Below are positions 47,455 to 58,507 of a stretch of DNA of 64,000 bases, one piece after another (positions within the stretch are counted from its first letter, which is position 1; the number at the start of each line of letters is the position of its first letter). Position numbers and translations under genes: made by a program. Source of the stretch: Saccopteryx bilineata (lineage: Eukaryota > Chordata > Mammalia > Chiroptera > Emballonuridae); assembly GCF_036850765.1 (NCBI RefSeq), contig NC_089491.1, positions 182,507,520-182,571,519 on the forward strand, given 5' to 3'. The notes beneath the pieces were generated by a model. It was not told where the DNA came from. It searched no databases and was given only the letters and a program-made list of their open reading frames with translations.

Positions 47455-47518
47455 TTTTTTAATTTTTAATTTTAATTTATTATGTTAACATGAATTCAAG
47501 TGTCCCTCTCAATATAAA
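47455..47518 (-). mobile_element. Short LINE-1 3' end insertion
   Basis: AATTTATTATGTTAACATGA and ATTCAAGTGTCCCTCTCAAT are the reversed 3' end of the LINE-1 subfamily also seen near 25000 and 52540. About 64 bp is present, so it is strongly 5'-truncated. Confidence 0.7.
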
Positions 47519-47524
47519 TGAGAC

Positions 47525-49615
47525 CATTCTAAACATTATAAATAATGCTACAAATTATATTTTAATTGTCTGCTTTTTCTCAGTGTTCAGAAACTTATGA
47601 CATTTTACAGAACCAACATCTAAAATTAAGTTTATTCCACTGCAAATACACCTTTCCATGCAACCACTTGAATTTTAATAACAGGCATGCATACCTATTC
47701 ACCTGTGAACCATTGGTGAATACTCCTGCAACTGCTGTTTTGCTCTGATCAGGTATTGGACCTGAAAAGAGTTTCAGGCTGCCTGTATTTATACTTAGAA
47801 AGGAGTTTTCAGACATTCTTCTCATTTTCAAAATGAACTCTGAGGTAAATAAAAAAGTTGTGCACCATCTCGCAGGTGAAAAAACTGAGGTTTCACAAAT
47901 GAAAGTGAATCAAGACCCAAGCTGAGTTCGTTTCTATTCATTGATAGTCTTTGCTAGAACAGGCAGTCCCACCTCAGATTTTCTTATGTTCACCATAAGT
48001 GTATTTCCAGGGCATCTCAAACCTTTAAACATAGTGAAATTTGTTCAGCTGTAGACAAAGATAGGTGTTATTTGCTCGTATTCTGGGGATTTATCTGTCT
48101 GAAATACCCCCAGGCCACAAGAGCCAAGGGATAATTACTTCAGCACACCAGCAACACACACTAGTGTATTACAGACTCTGACGGAGAATATCTACTTAGC
48201 CTTACACGTGGGCTTCAGGGGCCTCCTGAGTTTATTCCATTTGCACCAAGATGGGGTAGGCAGCACCTCTAATAATATGTTAATAAAAGCAGGCATTTAC
48301 AATGAAATTCACCCATCCATATAAGCATAATTTAGCTTCATGTTTCTAATATTTTTGACATTATAAAAAGATTAATCCAAACATTACCCAAATTATTACT
48401 GAAGATAATTAAAGAAACAATTACTTCTTAAGAGGACACAAATGGCTAGGATCTTTCCCTTAATATTTTTCTCCTCATCAACAGAAACCAGTAAGTAAAA
48501 GTGAATTATGATATAATCATGTTCTTTTCTAGTGCACCATTAGTCCTTACCTTTCCATACTGTTATAATTCACTTTACCTAACAAAACCAACATTCTTAA
48601 TGATATGTTAGCTCATATTTTGCATTAAATGTCAGGAAGTAAAAATATGATTTTTAGACATACTATTACTGTGTCAGTATGAGTGTTTCCTTCTGTGTCT
48701 GTGTCACTTTTGAGCCTATCTTTTCCCCAGTTGGATTTTGGTCTCTGCAAATAACACTTTCCAACCCCGATGACACCATCATAAATAAGTTTTAAACCCT
48801 TTTGAATGAAATAATTTTACTTTGCTCTTGGCTAGCTCATTTCTCTAGCTAGTCTAGAATTTCTATAAAATATGAATAGATCAAATAATCAGATGCAACC
48901 TATTTCTTGCTTGAATGTGATAATTGTTAACATCTTGCAGTATTTTCTGTTACCATGAATAACACCGCTTCGATTAACTTTATTCAAGATGCTGAAAAGA
49001 ATCATTTTTAATAACAGAATCTTTAAATACTTTCAGTTTTTAGTAAAACTGGATTGTTTGGAAGAGATTGTAGAATTTTCAAATATGTTATTTAGAAAAT
49101 GCTAATAATCTTTTTTATGGCTATAAGCTTTCAGCCTGCTATGTTAACAATATTTAGTAATTTAGCAGCTTTGTCTCATAGTAAAGAAAAGAGATATTCT
49201 TATAGAAGCCCAGAAAATAAGAATACAATCATTTTTGAATGAATTGTCAAAACCTAGCTCCAACAACTTAAATGTTTTAAACTCATGTTACCTAGGCTTT
49301 CAAAATAAGTACCTGACATTTTTACCCTGTACTTTTTGGTTTTTATATCAGAATTAAACTAAAAATAATTTTTGGGGTCCATGTTTTGTTGATAACCAAG
49401 AAAGCTTAACTCTAACTAAAAGTGAATGTTGTCTGTTTAAATTAAATTATAACTACAATTCTTGCTTAGAGTTACACACATATACACAAATGAACACACA
49501 CATTTCTTTACTTTTTCTGTATAGAGAATTGTGCTTATGAATTAAGAAAAGAAATTCAAAAATAATTTATAGACAAGGACTCATATTTTGTAAATTATTA
49601 GAAAGAAAATTTTTC
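47525..49615. other. Unique intergenic DNA with a possible MIR trace
   Basis: No gene. A short stretch at 47868-47935 (GGTGAAAAAACTGAGGTTTC and following) resembles a reversed MIR core but is weak. The rest shows no repeat I can name. Confidence 0.4.
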
Positions 49616-49621
49616 AAGTAT

Positions 49622-49870
49622 AGATCTGTTTACGTCTCTCCCCTGCTTAAAAAGTCTTCAGTAATCCCCCCACTGACTTCAAGATAAATACTAAGCACCT
49701 TACTATGCACCCATGGCCCTTCATGATCAGGCCTGTTTGTTTGCTGACCTTATTGCTCACTCCCCACTCAACCAACCACCACCACGCCTTCCAAAGTGTG
49801 TCTGGTCTATCTGATGCTCCTTGAACCTATGCAGCAGGACTATGGGCAAGCCTTCGCCTGGAAGTGCTAT
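49622..49870 (+). repeat. Probable L2-like fragment
   Basis: CCCCTGCTTAAAAAGTCTTC, ACTGACTTCAAGATAAATAC and GGCCCTTCATGATCAGGCCT follow the order of a well-known ancient interspersed repeat that I assign to L2 from memory. It is strongly diverged. Confidence 0.5.
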
Positions 49871-50980
49871 CTCAGGCTCTGCACCTGATAAGCTCAAATA
49901 TTGTTTGCCCAATGAGAGGAACCAGCATTTCTGCCTTACCTGTGCTGATTGACCCCCCTAGTTCGTCACTTACTTTTCTACTACATGTGCACACCTCTCC
50001 CTTGGCTACAGCATGAAAAGTGTCTGCAGAACAAAACCATTTGATCCTCATCCAAGAAACCAAAAGGACCACAGACTATGCATTTTGTACAGTAACCTTA
50101 TACTTTAATTGTTTCCAGCTTAGGATAACTCACGTGCCCTCATAGCCTCATTCCTTTGCTTAATTTGTTTTACTTTGTCGTGGTATGGAAATACATTTTT
50201 CAAATAAAGAAATATAGCAGTATTAACTTTGAAAGCTAGTATCGAAATACTTGTAGAGAAAATAATTAGGAAGCACATTTTTAAGCCATGAAGAAAAGGT
50301 AGGCTCCTATGGGCATGTGTTGGCAGCCTTCAAGACAACAAAAGCGATCCTCAAATTGCTCTTCATTAACAATGAAGAGAAATTTTTTGGTAGGAAGTAA
50401 AGAGAAAAGAAGAGAGGAGGGGGAGAAAAAATACAATATATAGAAGATTTCAGCTAAAATTTTGAATATTGCTGAGGGACTTAGAAACAGAATTATTTTA
50501 AGATTAATATTAAGCTGATTTCATTGATATAATGCTGATTTGTTAATCATTCCAAATATCAAATATATGTTCTGCACCTGGGGACAGAATCCATATTTGG
50601 GATGCCTGGGTACATAGCAGGAACATTGAGGATGGATCTCTAAGAGAATCCCTAAACTCCACTAACTATGGAAGTAAAATCAAGTACAGTATACTCATGA
50701 GAATGTAGAAACAGCTGAAATACATTTCTAGGCATTGACCACCATCTATGGAAAACATGTTAAGTCAATGTGAGCTATACTTTAAGAACCGTGACTCCAC
50801 ATGATAGCTAGAAAGAGGAAAATCAATCATGGTACAATTAAAATAAGACTTCAAAAAATGCTTAGCAGGAGAAGGCTTCAAAGAATCCTAATAAGGGCAG
50901 TAATTTTATAGAATATTAGCAGGAAGGTCTGCATAATTTTCAGCTTATTTTAAGACTAGCGTAAGGGCAAGTATAAATTA
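49871..50980. other. Unique intergenic DNA
   Basis: No gene or named repeat seen. Confidence 0.4.
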
Positions 50981-50984
50981 AATG

Positions 50985-51620
50985 TAAAAGGCTTAATTCT
51001 CCTTGAAAATAAAGAGACTTCTCTGCTTTCCCTTTCTTTAGAACATTGATTTTAGAAAACTTGTAAATTATTTCTCTCTCTTTGAAGTGCATCTCAATCT
51101 TTTTAGAGGTTATTAAGCATCTTGCTAGCTTTATGACCCAGGAATGTCTTTTTCAAGGACCTGAAATCATCTCTGTGAAATGTAAATATCCGGAGAGCTA
51201 GCACCCCTGCTGCCCAGTTTCTGTGGGACTATAGGGGGCCGAACATTTTAGCAAGTGCCTGACTCCAAGTTCCAAAAGTAGCCCTGTTATGAAATTATGA
51301 AATGTTTATTTTCACTTTGTATAAAAGCAATTAACAAATACAGATGGTCACCCCAATACCTGGTTAATTTGAATGAACTAACTATATGTGACAAATGGTG
51401 TTGCCAAGTACTCTTACATGAGGCCTAGTTATCATCTTTAGGACATGCATGCAATGGTTGTATCTGCTTGCCTATATATAAGGATAAGATTTCTTTCTCT
51501 ATTTGCAATCTCTTAGCACATTGTCTTTGGTACATATCACATTCAGGCTTAATGCTTATAATAAAACTTTAAAGAAATTATCCTTGTGAAGAGGTTTTGG
51601 GAGTTAGAAGGTTTTCTTTT
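50985..51620 (+). repeat. LTR-like dispersed repeat, copy 2
   Basis: It aligns by eye with 4985-5450 in its first 330 bp. It continues with a TATA-like TATATATAAGG (near 51473) and an AATAAAACTTTAAAGAAATT segment (near 51560), the usual order of promoter and polyadenylation signals in an LTR. The right edge is approximate. I could not identify the family; an ERVL- or MaLR-type LTR is possible. Confidence 0.5.
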
Positions 51621-51673
51621 TTATTATTTCTCTAACAACAATTGGTCAAAAGAAGTTCTCCCAAAATCAAGAA

Positions 51674-51674
<1 letters not shown>

Positions 51675-51722
<48 letters not shown>
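51675..51722 (+). repeat. (TG)n microsatellite, about 24 units
   Basis: An uninterrupted TG run, likely length-polymorphic. It also creates Cys/Val frames that are not genes. Confidence 0.98.
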
Positions 51723-51725
<3 letters not shown>

Positions 51726-51873
51726 GCAATGGTTGGGCAATTTTGACTTTACTGACAGAGAATGAGGATGAGGGGTTTATCACAAAGTCAGAGACAAATT
51801 TCTTATGCAAAAGAGGGTGGCACAGAACAGCTATGAAAGGGAGGAGGCACAAGAATACATAAGAATCACAGTG

Positions 51874-52583
51874 GATAATAGTTTCCAGGTCCATCCATGT
51901 TGTCACAAAAGGTAAGATTTCCTTCCTTTTCATGGCCGCATAGTATTCCATTGTATATATGTACCACTGCTTTTTAGTCTACTCATCCACTGATGGACAC
52001 TTGGGCTGACGGACACAAGATTTCCAGATCTTGGCTATTGTAAACAATGCTGCCATAAACATAGGGGGTGCATTTCTTATTTTGAATCAGTGATTTGGTG
52101 TTCTTAGGATATATTCCTAAAAGTTGGATGGCTGGGTCAAAAGGCAATTCCATTTTTAATTTTTTGAGGAATATCCATACTGTTTTCCACGGTGGCTGCA
52201 CCAGTTTGCATTCCCACCAGCTAAGTGAAATAAGCCAGGCAGAGAAAGAAAAATATCATATGACCTCACTCATTTGAGGAATTCAATGAACTGAGGAATG
52301 GAATAGAGGCAGAGGAAGGATCAAAGGGACCAGAAGGAAAGTGGACAGAGGGAAGGGGGATGAGAAGATGGGATCAGAGAAGGGAAAGAGATTGGTGAAA
52401 TTATATATACACAACAGAGTGTTATAGAGAGCAGGAAAGCAAATCCTGGAGGGAAGAGGGGAGGGCTTTGGAGGAGGGGTGCAAGGGGAATGTTGAGGGA
52501 AACACAGGGGTGGGGAGGATGTATTCGGTGGGACACTTGAATCTATGTAAACACAATAAATTAAAATTAATTTAAAAAAAGAA
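51874..52583 (+). mobile_element. Twin-primed (5'-inverted) LINE-1 with perfect target duplication
   Basis: The first part (51874 to about 52220) is the reverse complement of LINE-1 ORF2 3' sequence (minus-strand frame MEYYAAMKRKEILPFVTTWM, and further upstream 52201-51983). At about 52220 the orientation flips and plus-strand sequence continues (AAGTGAAATAAGCCAGGCAG) to the 3' end and A-rich tail at 52583. Identical 13-bp flanks AAGAATCACAGTG at 51861-51873 and 52584-52596 show that it is a single insertion. This is the signature of twin priming during target-primed reverse transcription. Confidence 0.94.
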
Positions 52584-52749
52584 AAGAATCACAGTGAAAA
52601 ATTCTCACTCAATATCTACTACAATGAATTTTGGAAATTAACAAAAGTTTATTGTTTTAAACATCTCTCTTCAGTAAATGCACTAACATCAAAGGGATTG
52701 TTTAACTCATATTTATATCCTTAATGTTTAGAATATACTACTATCTGAT

Positions 52750-54915
52750 AGATATTATTTTTATTGGTATATAATTAACATGCATTGGCCTGACCAGGTG
52801 GTGGTGCAGTGGATAGAGTGTCAGACTGGGATGCAGAGGACCCAGGTTCAAAACTCCGAGGTCACTGGCTTGAGTGCAGGCTCATCCCATTTGAGTATGG
52901 GCTTACCAGCTTGAGTGCAAGGTTGCTGGCTTGAGTATGGTATCATAGACATGACCCCATGGTCACTGGCTTGAGCCCAAAGGTTGATGGCTTGAAGCCC
53001 AAGGTCACTGTCTTGAGCCCAAGGTCACTAGCTTGAACAAGGGGTCACTCTTTCTGCTGTAGCCTGCCCACCCCCACCCCTGTTAAGGCACATATGAGAA
53101 AACAATCAATGAACAACTAAGGAGCTGCAATGAAGAATTGATGCTTATCTCTCTCCCTTCCTGTCTGTCTGTCCCTCTCTCTGTTTCTCTCTCTGTCTCT
53201 GTTATAAAAATTAAAAAAAAATTAACATACATTATATAAGTTTAAAGGTATATGACATTTTGATTTGATATATTTACATATTGCTCCATGATTACCACAG
53301 TAGCTTTATAACTAACACTTCTCTGATGGCATATAATTATTTCTTTTGTGTGATGAGAACATTTAAGGTCTAGGGTCTTAGCAATTTTGAACTAAATAAT
53401 AATGTCATTGACTAAAATAACTATCTTGTGCATTAGATCTTCAGAACTTATTTATCTACTAGTTGCAGGTTTGTAGCATTTAATAACATCTCTCTAAATT
53501 CACCATCCCCTAGACTTGGGCAATCACCATTCTACTTTTTTTAAGTTTAGCTTTTATTATTCCACATATGTAATATCATACAATATTTGATTTTCTCTGT
53601 CTGGTTTATCTCACTAAGCATAATGCCCTCAAGGTTCATCCATGTTGTTGCAAATGGCAGGAGATATATACATATATAACTCAACAACCCAATATATGAG
53701 ATTATATCATCTAGAAACTGCAACAATTTTACTTTCTTTTATCATCTGTATATTGTATTGTATAGTCACTACCTCAAATCAAGTCTCCTTTTTTATTTTA
53801 ATGACTTTTATTTCTTTTTCTTAACTGTTTTAGTTAGGACTTTCAGTATATGTTGAATAAGAGTCATGAGAGTAGGAACCCTTGTCTTGTTCCCAAGCTC
53901 TGAGGAACAGCTTCAACCATTCACCATTGAATATAATTATTTTTTTTTGGGGGGGGGGGGTTATAATAGCAACCTTTTTTATGTTGAGCTATCTTTCTTA
54001 TATAGCCAATTTATTGAGAGCTTTTTAATAAAAGGATGTTGCATTTTGTTGAAGTTTTTCTGCATCTATTAACACGGCAATATGATTCTTATCTTTTGCT
54101 CTATTAATGCAGTGTATCACATTTATTGATTTATATATTTTGAGATGTCTTTTCATCCCAGGGATAAATCTAACTAGGTTATGGTTTCTGGGCCATTTCA
54201 TATGTTGTTGAATTTGGTTTACTAATATTTTGTTGATAATTTTTGCCTCTATATTTATAAAGAATATTGGTCTATAATTTTTTCTTATAGTATTCTTATC
54301 TGAATTTGTTATCAAAGTAATGCAGACCTAATGCAATGAGTTTGGATTTGTTTATTGTTCTTCAATTTTTTGGATGATTTTGAAAAGGATCAGAGTTAAT
54401 TTTTTTTTAAATGTTTGGTACAATACTCCAGTGAAGCCATTTGGTCCTGGACTTGGGAGATTTTTGATTACTGATTCAATCTCCTTACTAATTATTGGTC
54501 TGTTCAGATTTTCTATTTCCTCATGATTCAGTTTTGGTAGGTTATTTCTAGCAAATCATCCATTTATTTTATATTATCCAATTTCTTGCCATATAATTGT
54601 TTATAGTGGTCTCTTATGGTCCTCTGTATTTTTGTGGTATCATTTATAACTTCCTCTCTTCATTTCTATTTTTATTTATTTGAGTCATTTTAGTTTTTGT
54701 GGGTTTTTTTTACTCTAGCTAAAAGTTTGCTAATCTTCTTTACTTCCTCAAAAAACAGCTCTTATTTTTTATCTTTTTATTATTTTTCTGGTTTCTATTA
54801 TATTTATTTCCACACTTATGTTTAATGTTTTCTTTCTTCTGCTAACTTTGGGCTTAATTTGTTCTTTTTGGTGTTAACAACTGAAGAACTTTTGTCAAGT
54901 TCTATATTCCCATTG
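52750..54915 (-). mobile_element. Old LINE-1, 3'UTR through ORF2
   Basis: The reversed L1M 3'UTR (TTTTTATTGGTATATAATTA) is split by a SINE at 52787-53220 and resumes as ATTAACATACATTATATAAG. ORF2 sequence follows with a large deletion near 53665. A T9G12 run sits at about 53940-53960. It ends near 54915 at the tail of another LINE-1. Confidence 0.83.
52787..53220 (+). mobile_element. tRNA SINE with expanded internal repeat units (type C)
   Basis: Head GGCCTGACCAGGTGGTGGTG. The body holds about eight loose copies of a 15-25 bp unit of the form 'AAGGTCACTGGCTTGAGCCC', more than in the other copies here. Flanks ATTAACATGCATT (52774-52786) and ATTAACATACATT (53221-53233) differ at one base. Confidence 0.94.
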
Positions 54916-55339
54916 CAATTTTTTTTAATTTTTATTAATTTTAATGGGGTCACATCAATAAATCAGGGTACATATATTCAAAGAAAACATGTCCAGGTTA
55001 TCTTGTCATTCAATTATGTTGCATACCCATCACCCAAAGTCAGATTGTCCTCCGTCACTTTCTATCTAGTTTTCTTTGTGCCACTCCTCCTCTCCTTCCC
55101 CTCTCCCTCCTTCCCTCCCCACCCCATAACCACACACTCTTGTCCATGTCTCTCAGTCTCATTTTTATGTACCACCAATGTATGGAATCATGCAGTTCTT
55201 GGTTTTTTCTGATTTACTTATTTTACTCTGTATAATGTTATCAAGATCCCACCATTTTGTTGTAAATGATCCGATGTCATCATTTCTTATGGCTGAGTAT
55301 TATACCCTAGTGTATATGTGCCACATCTTCTTTATCCAG

Positions 55340-55341
<2 letters not shown>
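54916..55341 (-). mobile_element. Young LINE-1 3' end, 5'-truncated
   Basis: It starts with a T-rich tail, then TTTTAATGGGGTCACATCAA, the same 3' end as the LINE-1s at 1-2195 and 58508. The 3'UTR and the last part of ORF2 are present, ending at TTTATCCAGTCA where a (TA)n array begins. Confidence 0.88.

Positions 55342-55385
<44 letters not shown>
55342..55385 (+). repeat. (TA)n array, about 22 units
   Basis: An uninterrupted TA run at the truncation point of the LINE-1 at 54916-55341 and the edge of the retroviral mosaic. Such arrays are prone to breakage and length change. Confidence 0.97.
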
Positions 55386-55389
<4 letters not shown>

Positions 55390-56765
55390 TTTTTTACAGT
55401 GATTAAAGCCTTTAAGCAAACTCTTGGCCAATACAACAAAAATCCATAAAAGAGTAGTGTCCTTAACATGTTCACCAAGTCCAAGTTGGCACCAACACCA
55501 TTCCAAATCCCTGTGAATGCAACTCAACCCCAGTTCATTAGGAGCTATCACAAGGAGCAGGAGTCCAGAAAAAAATTCACATCCAGGAACAGTCCGCATG
55601 GCATTGGAATTGTTGTTACAATTCTATACTTTGCAGCTCATGTCCAAGTCCCAATGACCACTGCTTCTAGCTGTTAATGATTTGGGTAGACTGGAAAAGC
55701 CATATGCAGCATGTGTGGAAATGGAGCCTCTGTTCTCTGCCTGGAGAGATGAGACCAGGGTGCTTTTCCCTGGAGCTCTGCAACTGTGGCGTGGTAAAGA
55801 GAAGCTTGGGATACACTAAGCTGGGTGGCAAAGTTAAATTCACAATAGAAGTTGGCAAAAGGGGGAAAGAGAGCTCTAAATTAGGAGTAGGTTCCAGCCT
55901 GAAATATGAGTGGAGCATTGAGGTAGGAGGAATAAAGGAAACACTATATATTAAACAAAGCAGCAGAAAATAGGACTATCAACACCCACAACAGAGATCT
56001 TTGAGGGAAGAATAAAATACCTGACTATTCAGGCAAGACATAGTTAAGTGGCCCTTGTGAAAATGAGATCAGTTTACCTGCTTCTTGGAAGAAATACCCT
56101 AGGCTCGTCCACAGTGTCGTAGATGGGGCAGATGGCCCTGGGCACCTTCAGCCTTCAGTGGCAAATCCCAGCTTTCTGGGCAACGTTAAGTCATAGGTGG
56201 CTGGAGCAGGGCTGGAAGAGACTGAACCCTCCCTTAGAGGAGCGAGGGGGAAGCCTACCTTCCAGTGTCCCTGTTTCCTCACAGCAGAGGCATGTAAGCC
56301 TGGCAGGCTTTAGCTCAATGACCTTCCTTTCCACTATTGAAGCTGGACCCAGATGGCATCCTATGAGACCCCTTTGGGGCGTTGGAGCCTTTAAGGGTGT
56401 ATCCTAAAATCTGGTAGTTCCCCTGATCTCTATTGGGCTTTTTCTGCCTCTAGGTATCTTAAAAACCATGCTCAGAAGATCTCACTGAGGGGTTTGAGGA
56501 TCCCCATCCGCCTATATAAATCTTTTCCATATATCTGGAGCTATTTGGAAAAAGGCAAAACAGTGTTATTAGCTGGATCAAATAAAGAAGGTAGTAGTTT
56601 GCAGGTGAAAAAGATTTGGTGTCTCCTGTTCATCAGCATTCCAAAGAAATGTAAATTTTTTTTAAGTAAAAAACATGATATGGTAGACCTGTAAGAGTTC
56701 CAGGATATGACTACCCCCTCTTAATTTTTTTTTTTAAATTGACCTTAAAATGTTTGCTGAGTACA
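55386..56765 (-). pseudogene. Broken Gag/protease-region fragment of a gamma-like endogenous retrovirus
   Basis: On the minus strand around 56300-56255 there is a decayed nucleocapsid zinc-knuckle: Cys-rich CLCC, then after a one-base frame slip GHWK. A Pro/Ser-rich segment and an in-frame stop follow (near 56130), then a protease-like piece containing NYVLPE (near 56040-56020). This Gag-stop-protease order is typical of gammaretrovirus-like (class I) elements. 55386-55940 is probably the same insert but has no motif I can assign. It is non-functional, with stops and frameshifts throughout, and no LTR is visible. Confidence 0.5.
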
Positions 56766-56814
56766 CTTTAATAACACCTTAACTTTAAAGATTGTAAGTA
56801 TGACAAAATACAGT

Positions 56815-57264
56815 AAATGCTTTTGCTCCATATGCAGGAGCATATTCAGTTTAGCCAGTTTAGGAAATCCAATAATAGAACAATGGATACAGACAATGAG
56901 CTATAACATGCTTAGCAGCCTCTCCTGTTCTGGCAGAGGTCACTATGTATATAAATTCAGAATAAGTATCCACTGTAACGTGGACATAGTGCTGTTTGCC
57001 AACTGAAGGTATATGAGTAACCTCCATTTGCCAAAGTTGTCCTGGTAGGAGTCCTTGAGGGTTAACTCCAAATGAAGGGACAGATTGTAGTATAGGACAC
57101 CTTGGACAGGATTTACCAATCTGCCGTGCTGCTTCCCGAGAAAGTTGAAGCTGTTTACACAGGGCTGCAGCGTTCTGGTGATGAATAGTATGAGACTGAA
57201 TTGTTCTATCTGTCATGGTTGCTCCAAATAATTTTCTTTTGGGTAGCTTGATCAACAAGGGCAT
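56815..57264 (-). pseudogene. pol: Integrase N-terminal and core remnant
   Basis: The HHCC zinc motif is visible (TIHHQNAAALCKQ ... SCPRCP). In the core, LPGQLWQMEVTHIP carries Glu where the first catalytic Asp normally stands. The second catalytic site survives only after a frameshift, with altered residues, near 56840-56825. The third catalytic Glu region is missing. Confidence 0.86.
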
Positions 57265-57660
57265 TCCCTTGTGCTAAAGCTCCAGGGAGCATGGAGTGAG
57301 CTCGAGTATGTCCTATAAAACACGGAGCTCTATGTCGACATACAAGTCTTTGAAGAAGGAGGAACTGCTGAAATAGTTCATCCGCAGTTGTCCCTAAGAT
57401 AGCAGTCTCTATAGTGGAAACAACCATAAGTAAATATTTGCTGTCTGTATATAGATTAAAGGAGGAATATGGCAAATGCTGAAAAGCCATGATAATGGCA
57501 TATAATTCTAGTCTTTGAGCTGATTGTAAGTTGACTGTTTCAGTATAAAGTTGTCCATTGATTTGCAAAAGGGATTTGCCATTTAGTGGAAATTTCCCAG
57601 AGCCATTGTTGTTAATCCTTTGAAAAAAGGACCAAGCATAATTTTGAGGCTCAAAACCTA
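57206..57660 (-). pseudogene. pol: RNase H remnant
   Basis: Visible motifs are LQSAQRLELYAI (containing the catalytic Glu region), LYTDSKY (catalytic Asp) and HTRAHSMLPG (His loop), followed by GNALVDQAT (last Asp). The N-terminal catalytic Asp block is decayed. The frame overlaps the integrase frame, showing a frameshift at about 57206-57264. Confidence 0.86.
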
Positions 57661-57673
57661 TAAGCTATAAGGG

Positions 57674-57943
57674 TCACCTATGATGCCCCTTGATAATCAA
57701 GGAGGCAACAAGATCAAAATATGGAAGTGTATTCCATGGGCTATTAGATGGTTCAATGTGCCCAACCTGTAGCTGCTCTTGTACCAATCGAGCAGCTGCC
57801 CTAAGTTTCTCCTGAGAAAGGGGCCATTGGTCTACCCATACAGGATTATCTGATTTCCAAGTAATTGGGTCTGCACAATGCATTATTGAGGTGGCAGGAG
57901 CTACCAAGGCCCCTATGCTAAATTTTGATATCCTAATCCACAC
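57674..57943 (-). pseudogene. pol: Reverse transcriptase N-terminal remnant
   Basis: The motifs [13 protein letters not shown] and [12 protein letters not shown] are the conserved start of the beta-like reverse transcriptase fingers. The frame then ends in unrelated residues and the palm/YxDD region is absent, so there is no polymerase activity. Confidence 0.88.
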
Positions 57944-58084
57944 CTTCTGGTATTGGATGCCATTTCTATGAGGGTGAGAATTCCTAGCTGTTCTTTCCCT
58001 AGTCCCTTAGTGGGCAAAAATCCCCGATCTTGCATCTGAGTACTGACTAAACCATTAGGACTGACAAGCAATGCTCTGTATTTT

Positions 58085-58345
58085 TCAAAATATCTCTACC
58101 CCACAAATTAACTGGCCATCCAGGGAGCGCATAAGGCTTAAAAAATCCAGAATGACCTTCTTAATCTTCCCAATGTAAAAAATTAAAACTTTGTTGAGGG
58201 ATTTACTCTGCCCTATACCTTGTAATTCTGTGACTGCTGCATGAGTGGGCCAGGAAGGAGGCCAATGTAGCTTAGCAATAACAGATACATTAGCTCCAGT
58301 ATCTATAAGTCCTTTAAATTTATGCTGTTGTATTATTAGTTCCAT
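58085..58345 (-). pseudogene. pro: Retroviral aspartic protease remnant
   Basis: The frame contains the active-site signature LIDTGANVSVI near residue 14-24, with the flanking spacing of retroviral proteases. About 86 codons are open. The later GRD-type region is not preserved, so the enzyme would be incomplete. Upstream (58345-58505) is degraded Gag/Pro spacer. Confidence 0.85.
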
Positions 58346-58507
58346 TTCAGGGCATTCCTAACCTATTTTTTTAAATCCAATTGACAAAATCAGAGGAGCC
58401 AAATCACCAATTTTCTTAGGGCCCCTTTTGCAGGCTGTGGTCTGAGAAGCAGAATTAGCATCCTTATACTATTCTTCTAACTGCCTGAATTAGCCCTGAG
58501 ACAAATT

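Larger units (their letters stand above)
56770..58507 (-). mobile_element. Pro-pol remnant of a class II (beta-like) endogenous retrovirus
   Basis: Minus-strand order is protease (58345-58085), reverse transcriptase N-terminus (57943-57674), RNase H (about 57660-57206) and integrase (57264 to about 56770), the normal retroviral pol order. The reverse transcriptase palm with its catalytic motif is deleted at about 57670. The pieces are in different frames with several stops. No LTRs, gag or env are visible on either side; the 5' side is cut by the LINE-1 at 58508. Confidence 0.88.

Noticed and set aside
47566..47831. Overlapping frames of 60 and 78 codons
   Set aside because: Short, no motif, no coding context.
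51667..51951. Frame with a His/Thr-rich end
   Set aside because: The first part is LINE-1 ORF2 and the end is the (TG)n microsatellite read in reverse.
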